A DNA stretch of 64,000 nt from Tenacibaculum sp. Its GTDB lineage: Bacteria; Bacteroidota; Bacteroidia; Flavobacteriales; Flavobacteriaceae. The DNA lies in assembly GCA_022448525.1 (NCBI GenBank), contig JAKVCX010000004.1, forward strand, positions 434,001-498,000, written 5' to 3'. The position numbers were made by a program, and so were the translations under genes. Of this stretch, positions 44,991 to 55,700 are shown one piece after another (within the stretch, counting starts at the first letter, position 1; each line of letters begins with the position of its first letter). The notes under the pieces were generated by a model that was not told where the DNA came from, ran no database searches, and was given only the letters and a program-made list of their open reading frames with translations.

Positions 44991-45022
44991 AAATAAAAAA
45001 GAGAACGTTACAAAACGCTCTC
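44991..45022 (-). terminator. Terminator of the alpha-glucan operon
   Basis: On the minus strand GAGAGCGTT, a 4-nt loop and AACGTTCTC form a 9-bp stem with one G-U pair, followed by TTTTTTATTT. It lies 39 bp after the last operon gene (stop at 45061). Confidence 0.85.
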
Positions 45023-45060
45023 CTTTATTAAATTAATGAACTTTAATTTCAAACAATATT

Positions 45061-46500
45061 TTATTTTGTTAAGACATAAAACTCCCAAGGTTTTAATTCT
45101 ATACTTTCTTTGCTTTTTAAAGAAACTTTATTTCCTGAATTGTAATCGGTAAAATCACCATCAATTTGTACGGTTACAGATTGTTTTTCTTTAGATAAAT
45201 TTCCAATAAATACAATAGCATCATCTGCCTTTGATCTAGTGAATGCTAATACATTTTCATTGTTTACCTCAAGAGTCTTGTATGCCGCACTTACTTTACC
45301 TCCGTTAAGTGCAGAATTACCTTGTTTTAGTGTTGCTAATTTTTTAAGTAAATCCCACTCCTTCCCTTTTGTTTTTGGAATTGAATCCTTCTCAAAAAAC
45401 TTCAATCTATGGTTTAAACCATATTCTTGCCCCGAATAAATTAATGGCATTCCCGGAACTAAGTAACTTAATGTTGTAAATAAACCAGCACTTTCTCCCA
45501 TTCTCTCCTCAATAGTACCATTCCAAGAGTTTTCATCATGATTTGTCACGAAAGTCATTAAGATATCATCTGTAGCATATCTCTTCGCGTCTTTTTCATA
45601 GTTTGTATGCCAAGCAGCAACCTTTTCGTCTCCTTTTGCAATATGATTCATGGTGTGGTGACGATCCCAACCATATCCCATATCAAATAAGTTACCTTCT
45701 AATAATTCAGGTTCCCAAGCTTCCGCTAACATGAAAATATCTTTCAATTTTCTTAATTGTGGAACAGCTTCTTGCCAAAATGCTGTAGGTACAGAACCAG
45801 CTACATCACAACGGAAACCATCAATATTCTCTTTAGTAATCCAATATGACATATCACTGATCATTTCTTTTCTTAATTCCGGATTATCATAATTTAAATC
45901 AGCAACGTCTGTCCAGTCTGTTCCTTCTGGATGAATAACTTCTCCTTTATCATTCTTGGTGTAAAAATCAGAATTCGTTGTTAACCAAGTATGATCCCAA
46001 CCTGTATGATTTGGCACCCAATCTAAGATTACATAAATACCGTTATCATGAGCTGTTTTTACTAATTTCCTGAAATCTTCAATTGTTCCGAACTCTGGAT
46101 TGATTTTCTTGAAGTCAGAAACGGCATAATAACTTCCTAAATACTTCGCTCTTTCTTCTTCTGGAAATTCAGAAGCGAACTTACTATCTTTTCCTCCCGT
46201 TGCTTTACGTTTTGTTTCAGAAATTGGAAATACAGGCATTAACCATATAATCTTTACACCTAATTCCTTTAACTGAGGAATATCTTTGGTAAACGCATCA
46301 AAAGTTCCTTCTTTTGAATATTGACGAATATTAGCTTCGTAAATAACTGCTGTTTCTAATACCTCAGTTGTAATAGGTTTTATTACGTTTTTATCTTCAG
46401 TTTTTGTATCTACTTGTGCTGTTGTTTTATCAGTTCCCTTAGTTTCTTGTTTACAAGAAATCATGGCAGCCACAACCGCCATTGCAAGAAGTTTTTTCAT
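45061..46500 (-). CDS. GH13 alpha-amylase lipoprotein (third GH13 of the operon)
   Basis: A 479-residue lipoprotein (signal MKKLLAMAVVAAMISC, C16) that hydrolyses alpha-1,4-glucans. The (beta/alpha)8 barrel covers residues 45-390: WVPNHTGWDHTWL, nucleophile D232 in GFRCDVAG, acid/base E260 in MLAEAWEP and transition-state stabiliser D322 in TNHDENSW. A short C-terminal beta domain (EVNNENVLAFTR to the end) follows. A 30-residue Thr/Lys-rich linker after the Cys suits display on the surface. Last gene of the operon, before the terminator at 44991. Confidence 0.92.
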   Translation of the reverse strand: MKKLLAMAVVAAMISCKQETKGTDKTTAQVDTKTEDKNVIKPITTEVLETAVIYEANIRQYSKEGTFDAFTKDIPQLKELGVKIIWLMPVFPISETKRKATGGKDSKFASEFPEEERAKYLGSYYAVSDFKKINPEFGTIEDFRKLVKTAHDNGIYVILDWVPNHTGWDHTWLTTNSDFYTKNDKGEVIHPEGTDWTDVADLNYDNPELRKEMISDMSYWITKENIDGFRCDVAGSVPTAFWQEAVPQLRKLKDIFMLAEAWEPELLEGNLFDMGYGWDRHHTMNHIAKGDEKVAAWHTNYEKDAKRYATDDILMTFVTNHDENSWNGTIEERMGESAGLFTTLSYLVPGMPLIYSGQEYGLNHRLKFFEKDSIPKTKGKEWDLLKKLATLKQGNSALNGGKVSAAYKTLEVNNENVLAFTRSKADDAIVFIGNLSKEKQSVTVQIDGDFTDYNSGNKVSLKSKESIELKPWEFYVLTK

Positions 46501-46511
46501 TTGAATTGTAG

Positions 46512-48632
46512 TTATTGTTTTAATAAACTTATCGCGAAACCACCACCTTCGGCAAGTTTAATCGTAAGTTTAGAATCTTTTGTTATTGTTTGTTTTTCTA
46601 TATCAATTGCAGTTGGATTATCATTCCAATGTGCATCATTCCCATCTTTATAAATTGCTGCATTATAAGTTACTCCTTCATCCAGAAATTTGAAATCTAC
46701 TGTGATTTCTCTTGAGTTTTCATCTGTAATACTTCCTACAAACCAGTTTTCTGTATTTCGTTCTTTACGAGCAATAGTGACAAAATCACCAACTTCACCA
46801 TTTAAAACTGTAGTTTTTTCCCAATCAACACCAACATCTTTAATAAATTGAAGTGGTTCAGGATTTGCCTCATAATGCTCAACTAAATCTGCAGCCATTT
46901 GCACTGGACTATAGATAACTACATACAAAGCCAATTGTTGAGCAAGTGTTGTATTTACTTGATTTGTTTTTCTATACTCATCAAACTTGATGTTAAAAAT
47001 ACCAGGAGTGAAATCAATTGGTCCAGCTAACATTCTTGTAAAAGCCACAATTGGCAAATGTTCAGGAGGATTTCCACCATCTGGTGACCAAGCATTAAAC
47101 TCTTGTCCACGTAAACCTTCTCTAGAAATTATATTTGGATAAGTCCTTCTTAAACCTGTTGCTTTTATTGGTTCATGAGCATTTACGGCCACTTGATAAT
47201 TTGCCGCTTTGATTGCTGCTTCATTGTACTGATTTACCATGTACTGACCGTGATGATATTCTCCTTTTGGAATAATTTTTCCAACGTATCCTGATTTCAC
47301 AGCATGCATTCCATACTTTTTCATTAACGCATATGCCGTATCCTGCTGTTTTTCGTAGGTTTGAGTTGCTGCAGAAGTTTCATGATGCATAATGATTTCT
47401 ACACCTTTTTCTTTGGCGTAATTCGTCACTTCATCTAAATCATAATCTGGATATGGAGTTACAAAATCAAATACTCCTTCCCTATCTTCAAAACCAATCC
47501 ATTCTTCCCAACCTGTATTCCAACCTTCTACCAGAACTCCTTTGATATTGTTGTTAGCAGAAAAATCGATAAAACGTTTTACATTTTCTGTAGTTGCGCC
47601 ATGCTTTCCGTGTGCTTTTCCTGTATCAGTCCATTTCCCATTAACTTTCTCCATTCCATAATCCCACGAAGATTTTCCTAAGTGCATTTCCCACCAAACA
47701 CCTGTATATTTCATTGGAGTAAACCAAGAGACATCACCTATTTTGTTAGGTTCGTTTAGATTAACTATTAAATTAGATTCGATTAATTCGGGAGCACTTT
47801 TTGTAATTTGAATGGTTCTCCAAGGTGTATTAAAAGGAACGGTTTGTTTCACTTTATAATCACGATTATCAGAGCCAACTAATATACTTTTTAACGAAAG
47901 TTCATTAGTATCTACTCCTAAAGTCATTCCGGAATAATTTAATAAACCAGCTTCATGAAAACTCAAATGGGTTCCATCTGACCCTACCATGGTTACAGGT
48001 GTGTTTACTGCTTTATTCGGAATTGAAGTTTGAGCTAAGGCTGTATTCACTTTATAATTTTCAGTATCAATTTCTGAAAGTTTAGTTGTACTATATAAGT
48101 GCTCATAAATATCCCAATCTCCTGGAATCCAAAATGTTTTATAATCTTCGGTTAGATTGAAATTCGTATGTTCTTCAGTGATATAAATATCTTTTAGATT
48201 ATCCTGTTCTGGAAATTCATATCTAAATCCGATTCCATCGTTATAAACTCTAAAAACGATATTTAGTTTTCTTTTTAATTCAGAACTCTCTTCTAATTCA
48301 ACTTTTAGTTCGTTGTAATTATTCTCAACATTTAACTGTTCTCCCCAAGGCATTTGCCATGTTTCATTAAAAGATCTTGTAGACGTTTTAACAATAGTAA
48401 AATTTTTATCTAATGCTTTTTGGTCATTTACATCAAAACCAAGTAAAGATGGTTTTACCACTATTTTTCCATTAAAAGAAACAGTATACTGCGGTTGTCC
48501 AGACTCATTAATATTAAATTCTACATTCAATTCAGAATTCGGTGAACTAACACTTTTCTCTACAAATTCATTCTGACAGGAAATTAAAACTGTTACGAAA
48601 CAGATAAACAGTGTTTTAAATACAAATCTCAT
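46512..48632 (-). CDS. susB: GH97 alpha-glucosidase lipoprotein, SusB-like
   Basis: A 706-residue enzyme with signal ending LISC (C19). Domain order is N-terminal beta-super-sandwich (30-290), barrel (300-600) and C-terminal sandwich. E418 (HHETS), E487 (NAHEP) and E511 (RGQEF) keep the spacing of the base/acid/base glutamates 439, 508 and 532 of Bacteroides SusB, marking it as the inverting alpha-glucosidase type rather than the retaining galactosidase type. It removes glucose from malto-oligosaccharides in the periplasm and depends on Ca2+ in SusB. Confidence 0.93.
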   Translation of the reverse strand: MRFVFKTLFICFVTVLISCQNEFVEKSVSSPNSELNVEFNINESGQPQYTVSFNGKIVVKPSLLGFDVNDQKALDKNFTIVKTSTRSFNETWQMPWGEQLNVENNYNELKVELEESSELKRKLNIVFRVYNDGIGFRYEFPEQDNLKDIYITEEHTNFNLTEDYKTFWIPGDWDIYEHLYSTTKLSEIDTENYKVNTALAQTSIPNKAVNTPVTMVGSDGTHLSFHEAGLLNYSGMTLGVDTNELSLKSILVGSDNRDYKVKQTVPFNTPWRTIQITKSAPELIESNLIVNLNEPNKIGDVSWFTPMKYTGVWWEMHLGKSSWDYGMEKVNGKWTDTGKAHGKHGATTENVKRFIDFSANNNIKGVLVEGWNTGWEEWIGFEDREGVFDFVTPYPDYDLDEVTNYAKEKGVEIIMHHETSAATQTYEKQQDTAYALMKKYGMHAVKSGYVGKIIPKGEYHHGQYMVNQYNEAAIKAANYQVAVNAHEPIKATGLRRTYPNIISREGLRGQEFNAWSPDGGNPPEHLPIVAFTRMLAGPIDFTPGIFNIKFDEYRKTNQVNTTLAQQLALYVVIYSPVQMAADLVEHYEANPEPLQFIKDVGVDWEKTTVLNGEVGDFVTIARKERNTENWFVGSITDENSREITVDFKFLDEGVTYNAAIYKDGNDAHWNDNPTAIDIEKQTITKDSKLTIKLAEGGGFAISLLKQ

Positions 48633-48635
48633 TCT

Positions 48636-50294
48636 CTATTTCTTTTCTAATAAAACAATTGAAAATGTCGTCGATAGATTCACTTTGCCATCTTTAACTT
48701 CTACTTCTTTATTTGAATAAGTATCAAGAAGTACATCACCATCTTTAAATACAGAAGAAACATCGATAGTTTTTTCACCAGTTGGTAATTCTAAACCAAC
48801 GATAACCTGATCTTTGTAGTCACTTTTTTCAAAAGATCTAGAAAAAACATGAGGAGTTTTAGAAATCATTTTGTGCTTTCCCGCACCAACTGATGGATGA
48901 TTTTTCCTGAATCGTCCTAATTTCATCCAATGCACCAAAACTTTCTGCTTTTCTTGCTCGTCTCTTAACTCCTGCCAATTCATGTTAGAGCGTAACGTAG
49001 CATCTCCAATAGTACCATCAATAACAAGACTTCTAGCTGATTCATCTCCATAATACACTTGTGAAGCTCCTGGAGTTAATAATAGTATTGTTCCTGTTTT
49101 ATATGGCGATTCACGCTTCGGGTCAAATGGTTGTCCGTCATCATGAGACGACAAATAATTCAATATGCTATACTCCTTTAAATTCGTGTTTAAAAGACTA
49201 TCATAACGTTGAAAAACATCTGCTAAAGCCATTTGTTTTGCATTCCACTTAATCTCAAAATTGATTAAGCTATTGAAACTTTTATCGAAATAATTTACTT
49301 TTTTATCACCAAAGTTAAAAGCCTTACCTGAGCTAATTCCGTAGTTATAAACTTCTCCAACTAAATAGAAGTCGTTACTATCTAATACCTTATCAGCATT
49401 ATTTTTCTTCCAAGCTTCGAATGCATAATCACATTCTTTTCTAAATTCTTGCCAAACGGATTCTTCCGTGTGTTTTACCGTATCCACACGATAACCGTCA
49501 ATTCCAAATTCTGTAATATAGTCCGTTAACCATTTCATGATATAAAAACGAGGAGCTCTTGGATGACCAGTTCTTTTAAAAAATTCATCTAATTCTCCCA
49601 CTTCTTGATCATATCTTCCTTCAGCCTTCCATTTTTCGACTAATTGAGGTGGTAATTGAACTTCTTCATTACTTTCAGTTTTAATATCTGGTAAATTCTT
49701 TACCAATGTACATGTAACCGTATTTTCATAGTTATCGTATTTACATTGAGGTTCAGTTCTAACCCATTCGGATGGCCAAACAGGATCTTTCTCTGTAACT
49801 GGACCTGTGTGGTTTATTACGGCATCTAATAATATTCTGATTCCTTTGCTATGAGCAGCTTCAACAAGATTTTTCAAATCTTCTTTTGTCCCATAGTTCG
49901 GATCAATAGCCGTCCAATCTTTGGTCCAATATCCGTGAAAACCGTAGGTAACTCCTGTACCTTCATCAGTTCCTCCATGAATTTGCTCAACAATTGGAGT
50001 CATCCAAATGGCATTGATTCCTAAATCGTTAAAATAACCTTGATTTATTTTTTCCGTAATTCCTTTTAAATCACCACCTTCAAAACCCCGTAACTTTCCA
50101 GTTTCCTTAGTTCTGTCAAAATTTATATCGTTAGTTTTATCGGCATTATTAAATCTATCTGTAAGTAAGAAATATACATTTGCAGCCTCCCAATAAAAAG
50201 GTGTTTCATTCTTTTCTACTACTACTTCCTCTTTTTGACCTTTACAACTTTGTAATAATAAAGCTGTAACGACCAGTAATATGACTCTTCTCAT
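48636..50294 (-). CDS. GH13 alpha-amylase lipoprotein (second GH13 of the operon)
   Basis: A 552-residue lipoprotein (signal ending LQSC, C17). Its barrel starts with VYFLLTDRFNNAD; INHTGPV is the first conserved region, D271 in GYRVDTVKHT the nucleophile, E314 in LVGEVYN the acid/base and D385 in SSHDDGQPF the stabiliser. A long insertion between residues 165 and 250 (with a Cys pair, CKYDNYENTVTC) distinguishes it from the other two GH13 proteins of the operon. It starts 1 bp after the GH31 stop, so it is co-translated. Confidence 0.92.
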   Translation of the reverse strand: MRRVILLVVTALLLQSCKGQKEEVVVEKNETPFYWEAANVYFLLTDRFNNADKTNDINFDRTKETGKLRGFEGGDLKGITEKINQGYFNDLGINAIWMTPIVEQIHGGTDEGTGVTYGFHGYWTKDWTAIDPNYGTKEDLKNLVEAAHSKGIRILLDAVINHTGPVTEKDPVWPSEWVRTEPQCKYDNYENTVTCTLVKNLPDIKTESNEEVQLPPQLVEKWKAEGRYDQEVGELDEFFKRTGHPRAPRFYIMKWLTDYITEFGIDGYRVDTVKHTEESVWQEFRKECDYAFEAWKKNNADKVLDSNDFYLVGEVYNYGISSGKAFNFGDKKVNYFDKSFNSLINFEIKWNAKQMALADVFQRYDSLLNTNLKEYSILNYLSSHDDGQPFDPKRESPYKTGTILLLTPGASQVYYGDESARSLVIDGTIGDATLRSNMNWQELRDEQEKQKVLVHWMKLGRFRKNHPSVGAGKHKMISKTPHVFSRSFEKSDYKDQVIVGLELPTGEKTIDVSSVFKDGDVLLDTYSNKEVEVKDGKVNLSTTFSIVLLEKK

Positions 50295-50295
50295 A

Positions 50296-52719
50296 CTATA
50301 ATTTTATAGTTAATTTAGTTTGTTCGTTTTGTTTCCAAGTAAATGGAATTCTAAGCTCATTAGATGTTGAATTCCAGTTGAAATCAACTCTTTTCCCTTG
50401 AACTTTAACCTTCTTAGGTTGTTTTGTTATGTTATGAATTATGAATTCGATTTCTCTAGATGAGGCTTTATAATTTTCACCAGATTTTGAAGTAAACTTG
50501 AAGCTTAATTTCTTATTTGAAACCTTCGATTCAAAAAGCATTAGTTCATAATTTTCATTCTCTATTGACTTATTAGTGTTTCCATCATCATTGAATAAAT
50601 TTCGTTCACTATTTCCGATAGATTTGTGATGATAATAATGTAACTTGAAGTTGTTTAATGAATATTCATCTGTATTTTGAATTACATCAATCATAGGAAT
50701 AAAACTTCCCGCTCTTACAAATGTTGGAATTGAGGTTTCTACAGTTTTTTCCGTTTGAGAAGTCTTGTTAGTTATAATTTCATCTGTATAAAAATTAAAC
50801 CATGTTGTATTCTTTGGTAAATAAACTTCTACTTCTTTTGCCCCAGAATTTAAAATTGGAGTGATTAAAAAATCATTTCCCCACAAATAACTTTTTGAAT
50901 TCTCAAATAAATCCATACTTGAATCTTCAAAAAACAAAGGACGCATCAATGGTTTTCCTTCTGTATGATTTTCGTAAGCTAAGTGATAATTATAAGGAAG
51001 TAATTGATAACGTAATTCAATAGATTTTTTTGCTAATTCTCTTACTCGATCAGCTCTAAATACAGGTTCACTAGGAACTTCTTCCTGAGCATGTGGACGG
51101 AAAATTGGTTGAAATACTCCGTACTGTAACCAACGAGTATACAATTCATCATCTAAATTTGCTCCAGCAAAACCTCCTAAATCGGAATGCATATATCCTA
51201 ATCCCTGCAATCCCATTTGTAAACTAATTTCAGGTTGACTTTGTAATCCTCCCCAAGAACGATTTACATCTCCAGACCAAGGAATTAAACCAAAACGTTG
51301 GGAACCTGAATAACCAGCACGCATTAAAATAAATGGACGTTCATTTGGGAATTCTTTCTCATAACCTTCTTTAATTAATCTTGCCCAATCGTGACCATAA
51401 ATATTGTGAACTTCATTTGCCGTTCCTTTAGCATGTAATAATTTGTGAGGATGAACTTCCGGTTCACCTAAATCTCCCCATAATCCTTTTACACCGAGAT
51501 CTGCAATATCTTTATAAATATTCCAGAACCAATCTTTTCCTTTTGGATTATATATATCGATTAAACCTGTATTTCCAAAGTAGAAATCAAATTTAAAAGG
51601 CTTACCAAGAGTATCTCTAGCCAAAACATCTTTCTCAACTGCTTCATTCCATTTTTTTGATGTTGTTAATACAAACGGTTCGGTAATTAGAACGGTTTTT
51701 ACACCATCTTTTTTCAAATCTGAAACCATTTGTTTCATATTAGGAAAAGAGTCTTTATAAACTTCTAAATTCCCCATGGTTCCCTTGATGTCTTTTCCAA
51801 ACCAATATAAATCTAGAATTACGGCATCAACCGGAATTTTATAATCCTTAAACTTTTGAATAGTTGATTTTGTTTCTGTATCTGAATGATAGCCAAATCT
51901 ACTTGAAAAGTTACCTAATGCCCATCTTGGAGGCAAAGGTTGCCTACCCGTCAAATTCGTGTAGTTTTTTATTAAATCTAACCAAGAATCACCAACGATA
52001 ATTTGATATGTTTTTCTTCCTGAGATAGTTTCATAAGTTACTGTGTTATTCTTCTTACTATCTAAATCTAAATATCCTACGGGAGCATTATCAAAATGAA
52101 GCATATACTTTTTAGAAGAAACAATAATTGGCATTGTATAATTCATCAATTTAGAATCATTTTCATAGCCATAATGAGCGCGATTATAAAGAGGCAATCT
52201 ATTTCCTCTGCGATTCATTCCTAAAGCTCTTGCTCCTCCTCCAAATAAAACTTCATCAGAAGATATACTAAATTCTATTTTTTCAGTTTCTTCTGAAATG
52301 ATATTTCCACTTACCATTTCCATTGGCTCGTGTTTACTTTTAAAATATCCTCTTTTTTCTGATAATAAGTTGTTTCCTTTGTAAGTGTAAGAAATTTGAA
52401 AAGGTTCAATTAAAACCTCAATAGCAAGATCTTTTGTACCAAAATAAATTTTGTTTCCAACATATTTGTAGTTGGTTTTTGCTCTTTTAGGTTTGAGAAT
52501 TACAGCATGAGATTCTTCAATTAAATCTTCTCCATTCGGAATAAAACTGGTTTGTAATATTTCAGAATTAAAGAATTGAAAAACGTATTTACCATCATTT
52601 GTTGTAACTGAAAAAACACCATTTTCCTCATTATGGGATACATATTTTCTTTCAGAATTTTGACTATTTACCGTAATAGCAAAGATTAACGATATTAGAA
52701 TTAAATAAATACGTTTCAT
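50296..52719 (-). CDS. GH31 alpha-glucosidase
   Basis: An 807-residue secreted enzyme; the signal peptide (MKRIYLILISLIFAITVNS) has no lipobox, so it is periplasmic. The galactose-mutarotase-like N-domain (25-250) precedes the barrel with nucleophile D416 in GLWGDLGEPE and acid/base D484 in PWSGDVNRSW; a C-terminal DUF5110-type sandwich ends the protein. GH31 enzymes of this kind release alpha-glucose and often act on alpha-1,6 or alpha-1,3 branches, complementing the GH97 and GH13 enzymes nearby. It lies 24 bp after the esterase-fold gene. Confidence 0.93.
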   Translation of the reverse strand: MKRIYLILISLIFAITVNSQNSERKYVSHNEENGVFSVTTNDGKYVFQFFNSEILQTSFIPNGEDLIEESHAVILKPKRAKTNYKYVGNKIYFGTKDLAIEVLIEPFQISYTYKGNNLLSEKRGYFKSKHEPMEMVSGNIISEETEKIEFSISSDEVLFGGGARALGMNRRGNRLPLYNRAHYGYENDSKLMNYTMPIIVSSKKYMLHFDNAPVGYLDLDSKKNNTVTYETISGRKTYQIIVGDSWLDLIKNYTNLTGRQPLPPRWALGNFSSRFGYHSDTETKSTIQKFKDYKIPVDAVILDLYWFGKDIKGTMGNLEVYKDSFPNMKQMVSDLKKDGVKTVLITEPFVLTTSKKWNEAVEKDVLARDTLGKPFKFDFYFGNTGLIDIYNPKGKDWFWNIYKDIADLGVKGLWGDLGEPEVHPHKLLHAKGTANEVHNIYGHDWARLIKEGYEKEFPNERPFILMRAGYSGSQRFGLIPWSGDVNRSWGGLQSQPEISLQMGLQGLGYMHSDLGGFAGANLDDELYTRWLQYGVFQPIFRPHAQEEVPSEPVFRADRVRELAKKSIELRYQLLPYNYHLAYENHTEGKPLMRPLFFEDSSMDLFENSKSYLWGNDFLITPILNSGAKEVEVYLPKNTTWFNFYTDEIITNKTSQTEKTVETSIPTFVRAGSFIPMIDVIQNTDEYSLNNFKLHYYHHKSIGNSERNLFNDDGNTNKSIENENYELMLFESKVSNKKLSFKFTSKSGENYKASSREIEFIIHNITKQPKKVKVQGKRVDFNWNSTSNELRIPFTWKQNEQTKLTIKL

Positions 52720-52743
52720 GTTGTAGTTAAGATAAATTTGAGC

Positions 52744-53721
52744 TTATTTTCCCAATAAAAAAGTTAAAGGCTGATCTAATCTGACATTCCAAGAGTTCTC
52801 AGAGTGATCGGCTCCTTCAAAAAATATGTTTTTAGAATTTGTATCGTTGTATCCTTTTGATTCCAAAATTTCATCAACTTGCGAAGCATATTTTGGATAA
52901 TACGCATCCAATGTTTTATCACCGTAATCAAAATATAACTTTTGGTCTTTCGATTCAGGTAAATTAATTTTCATGTACTCGAAAATTGCTTTTGGATATG
53001 GGTTATTTGCCATTGGCATTGAACCAATCCAGTGTGTTGAAATACAAGCCGCACCTCCGAAAATAGTAGGATATTCACTTATTGCATACATTGACATTAA
53101 ACCTCCCATACTGGACCCCATAACAAATGTGTGTTCTTTATCAGTGTACACAGAGTATTTCTCATCGATTAATGGTTTCAACTCATTTACCAAGAAATTT
53201 AAATAATCATCTCCTCTTAATTTAAATTCAACAGCCATTGGAATACTTTTCAATTCGGCTTGTTTTTGAGCGTCTATAAAATCAAAAGCTTTCTTCGGAA
53301 ATAAATCTAACCAGCGAATATTGCTAATATTATGAATTGCTACCACAATAAAGTCTTTAACTTTCCCTTCCTTTTGAAGGTTTGTAGCCCATTCATCTAC
53401 TTTCCATTCTTGTTTGTTCCATGTTGTTTTTGCATCAAATAACATTTGTCCATCATGCATATATAGAACGTTATATTTTTTATCAGCAGAATAATTATCC
53501 GGTAACCAAACATCAACTGGACGTGGTGTAATATAACTAGAAGGGAATATTTCTGCTCTATATAACTTACCTCCTGATAACTCCACATTATCAACGGGAT
53601 TAAACTTTACAGTTGGCTTTTCAACCACTATTGACTCAGTATTCTTTTTAGCGTCTTGACTTTTATTTTTACAAGCGACCATAAATAAACTTAAACAAAT
53701 ACTGATTTTTAATAATTTCAT
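52744..53721 (-). CDS. Esterase-D-type alpha/beta-hydrolase lipoprotein
   Basis: A 325-residue lipoprotein (signal ending MVAC, C17). The esterase D fold is recognisable from RPVDVWLPDNYS, VLYMHDGQMLFD and the nucleophile S204 in MGSSMGG; the His lies in GADHSENSW near residue 306. The family (PF00756) includes carbohydrate esterases and enterochelin esterase. In an operon of alpha-glucan enzymes it may remove acyl groups from decorated glucans or act on glycogen-bound esters; none of this is visible in the sequence. It is embedded with 3-24 bp gaps between GH13 and GH31 genes. Confidence 0.85.
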   Translation of the reverse strand: MKLLKISICLSLFMVACKNKSQDAKKNTESIVVEKPTVKFNPVDNVELSGGKLYRAEIFPSSYITPRPVDVWLPDNYSADKKYNVLYMHDGQMLFDAKTTWNKQEWKVDEWATNLQKEGKVKDFIVVAIHNISNIRWLDLFPKKAFDFIDAQKQAELKSIPMAVEFKLRGDDYLNFLVNELKPLIDEKYSVYTDKEHTFVMGSSMGGLMSMYAISEYPTIFGGAACISTHWIGSMPMANNPYPKAIFEYMKINLPESKDQKLYFDYGDKTLDAYYPKYASQVDEILESKGYNDTNSKNIFFEGADHSENSWNVRLDQPLTFLLGK

Positions 53722-53724
53722 AGA

Positions 53725-55668
53725 TTATAATTTAGTTGTAAATAAATAACTTCCTTTATGATTTAAAGTTAGTGTATTTGACCAAGTTATTGTTTCTCCT
53801 GTAAAAACATTTTTCAAGACTTTACCATCTAATCCTAATTCTTTGAATCTATCTAGTTTTAAATCAAAAGGTTTTTCATTTTTGTTTAAAATATGAACGA
53901 TAGATTCATCATCATTATATCTTGATAAAATGTATGTGTTATTTTCTGGTGCAAAATGCATTGTTTTACCATTATGAATTGCCTTAGAGTACTTTCTAAA
54001 GTTCATTAATTTAGAAATATACGTTTGCATTTCTTTTTTTTCTGAAGCCAAATTTTCACCTGTAAAAGCGTTCACTGAATCACCTTTCCAACCACCTGGA
54101 AAATCAGTTCTAATTAATCCGTGATCACCAGGTTTATCGAAATCATTCATTAAAATTTCGGTCCCGTAATACATTTGAAAAATTCTTGGAATAACTGCTA
54201 AATAGCTTAGTGCCATTTTTGTGTTGGTAATATCCCCATCTAACTGAGTGAATATTCTACTCATATCATGATTATCAGGAAAAACCATTATATCTAGTGG
54301 ACGTTTATAATGAAAATCATTAGCTAAAGCGACGTAGATTTCTTTTAACCCCGTCCCCCATGTTTCTATATTTTTTAAACCAGCAACGATTTTTTCTTGC
54401 ATGGCAAAATCCATTGTAGAACGTAGGTTAGAATCATAACCGTCTGCATTTTGTTGACCATCTTGCCAATAACCAATTAATAATGGGTTTGAAGACCATT
54501 CTTCTCCTACAATATTAAAATTTGGGTATTCTTTCATGATTGCACCTGCCCAATCACTCATGAAATCTTTATCCGGATAAGGATAAGTATCTTGACGAAT
54601 TCCTCCAAGTTCAAGAAATTCAATCCACCAAATACTATTCTGAATAAGGTACTTAGCCATAAAAGGATTTCTCTGATTTAAATCAGGCATTCCCTTTACG
54701 AACCAGCCATCAGTCATTTCCTTTTGATCAGCTTTTGATGCGTAAATGTCTTGATTTGTTGTACGTCTATGAGATGATCTTTTTACAATATCACTGCTCC
54801 AAATTTCTTTGTTTTTCTCATAATGTTCTTGATAATTTACCCAATCTTTAAACGGTAAATCTTTCATCCACCAATGTTCTAATCCACAATGATTAGCAAC
54901 TTGGTCCATGATCAACTTCATTTTGGTTCTTTGAAAACCTAATGCCAATTGTTTATACTCATCTAAAGTTCCAAATCTAGGGTCAACTTGATAATAATCA
55001 GTAATCGCATATCCGTGGTAAGAACCATTAGGCATATCATTAGTCAACAAAGGTGAAGACCAAACTGCAGTAAAACCTAAATTCATAATATATTTAAGTC
55101 CACGAGCAATTCCTTCAATGTCACCACCATGTCGAGCATAATTATCATTTCTATTGATACCTTTTTCATTTAAATTATCAAAAGAATCATTTTTTGGATT
55201 GGCATTCCTGAATCTATCAGGTGTTATTAAATAAATGGCATCTGAACTATTGAAACCTATAAAATCTTCTGATTTTTTAGTTCTTTTTTTCAGTTCATAT
55301 GTTTGAGTTAGTTTCTCCCCATTTTTTGCTTTGAAAAGGATATTAAACTTTCCAGGAGTAGCTGATGTTTTAACTAATAAATCTAAAAACAAATAATTTG
55401 GACTATCCGCCTTATTAATTTTTTCTAAGGAAATATCTTCAGTAAGAATTTCTACACTATAATTTGAAATGTTTGGATGTTTTACCAAAAGTTGAAGCGA
55501 ATTATTTTTAAATCCTGCCCACCAAAACGGCGGCTCAATTTTTTCTATTTCATTCGCTTCAACTATTGGATTTGTTGATTTATTAGTAAAAGATGTAGTT
55601 TTCTTTTCTTTACAAGAAGACATTAAAAATGTGATTATTACTGTTAATGCTAAAAAGACTCGTTTCAT
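53725..55668 (-). CDS. GH13 neopullulanase/cyclomaltodextrinase-type lipoprotein, SusA-like
   Basis: A 647-residue lipoprotein (signal ending MSSC, C19). An N-terminal immunoglobulin-like domain (45-130, FWWAGFKNNSLQLLV) typical of cyclomaltodextrinases precedes the barrel: IYLITPDRF, DQVANHCG, nucleophile D360 in GIRQDTYPY, acid/base E389 in IVGEEW and stabiliser D468 in PDNHDMSR. It cleaves maltodextrins, pullulan or cyclic dextrins to short oligosaccharides. First of the secreted hydrolases after the cytoplasmic GH65 gene. Confidence 0.92.
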   Translation of the reverse strand: MKRVFLALTVIITFLMSSCKEKKTTSFTNKSTNPIVEANEIEKIEPPFWWAGFKNNSLQLLVKHPNISNYSVEILTEDISLEKINKADSPNYLFLDLLVKTSATPGKFNILFKAKNGEKLTQTYELKKRTKKSEDFIGFNSSDAIYLITPDRFRNANPKNDSFDNLNEKGINRNDNYARHGGDIEGIARGLKYIMNLGFTAVWSSPLLTNDMPNGSYHGYAITDYYQVDPRFGTLDEYKQLALGFQRTKMKLIMDQVANHCGLEHWWMKDLPFKDWVNYQEHYEKNKEIWSSDIVKRSSHRRTTNQDIYASKADQKEMTDGWFVKGMPDLNQRNPFMAKYLIQNSIWWIEFLELGGIRQDTYPYPDKDFMSDWAGAIMKEYPNFNIVGEEWSSNPLLIGYWQDGQQNADGYDSNLRSTMDFAMQEKIVAGLKNIETWGTGLKEIYVALANDFHYKRPLDIMVFPDNHDMSRIFTQLDGDITNTKMALSYLAVIPRIFQMYYGTEILMNDFDKPGDHGLIRTDFPGGWKGDSVNAFTGENLASEKKEMQTYISKLMNFRKYSKAIHNGKTMHFAPENNTYILSRYNDDESIVHILNKNEKPFDLKLDRFKELGLDGKVLKNVFTGETITWSNTLTLNHKGSYLFTTKL

Positions 55669-55700
55669 AATATGTTTTTAATGTTCTTGTAATTTGTTAA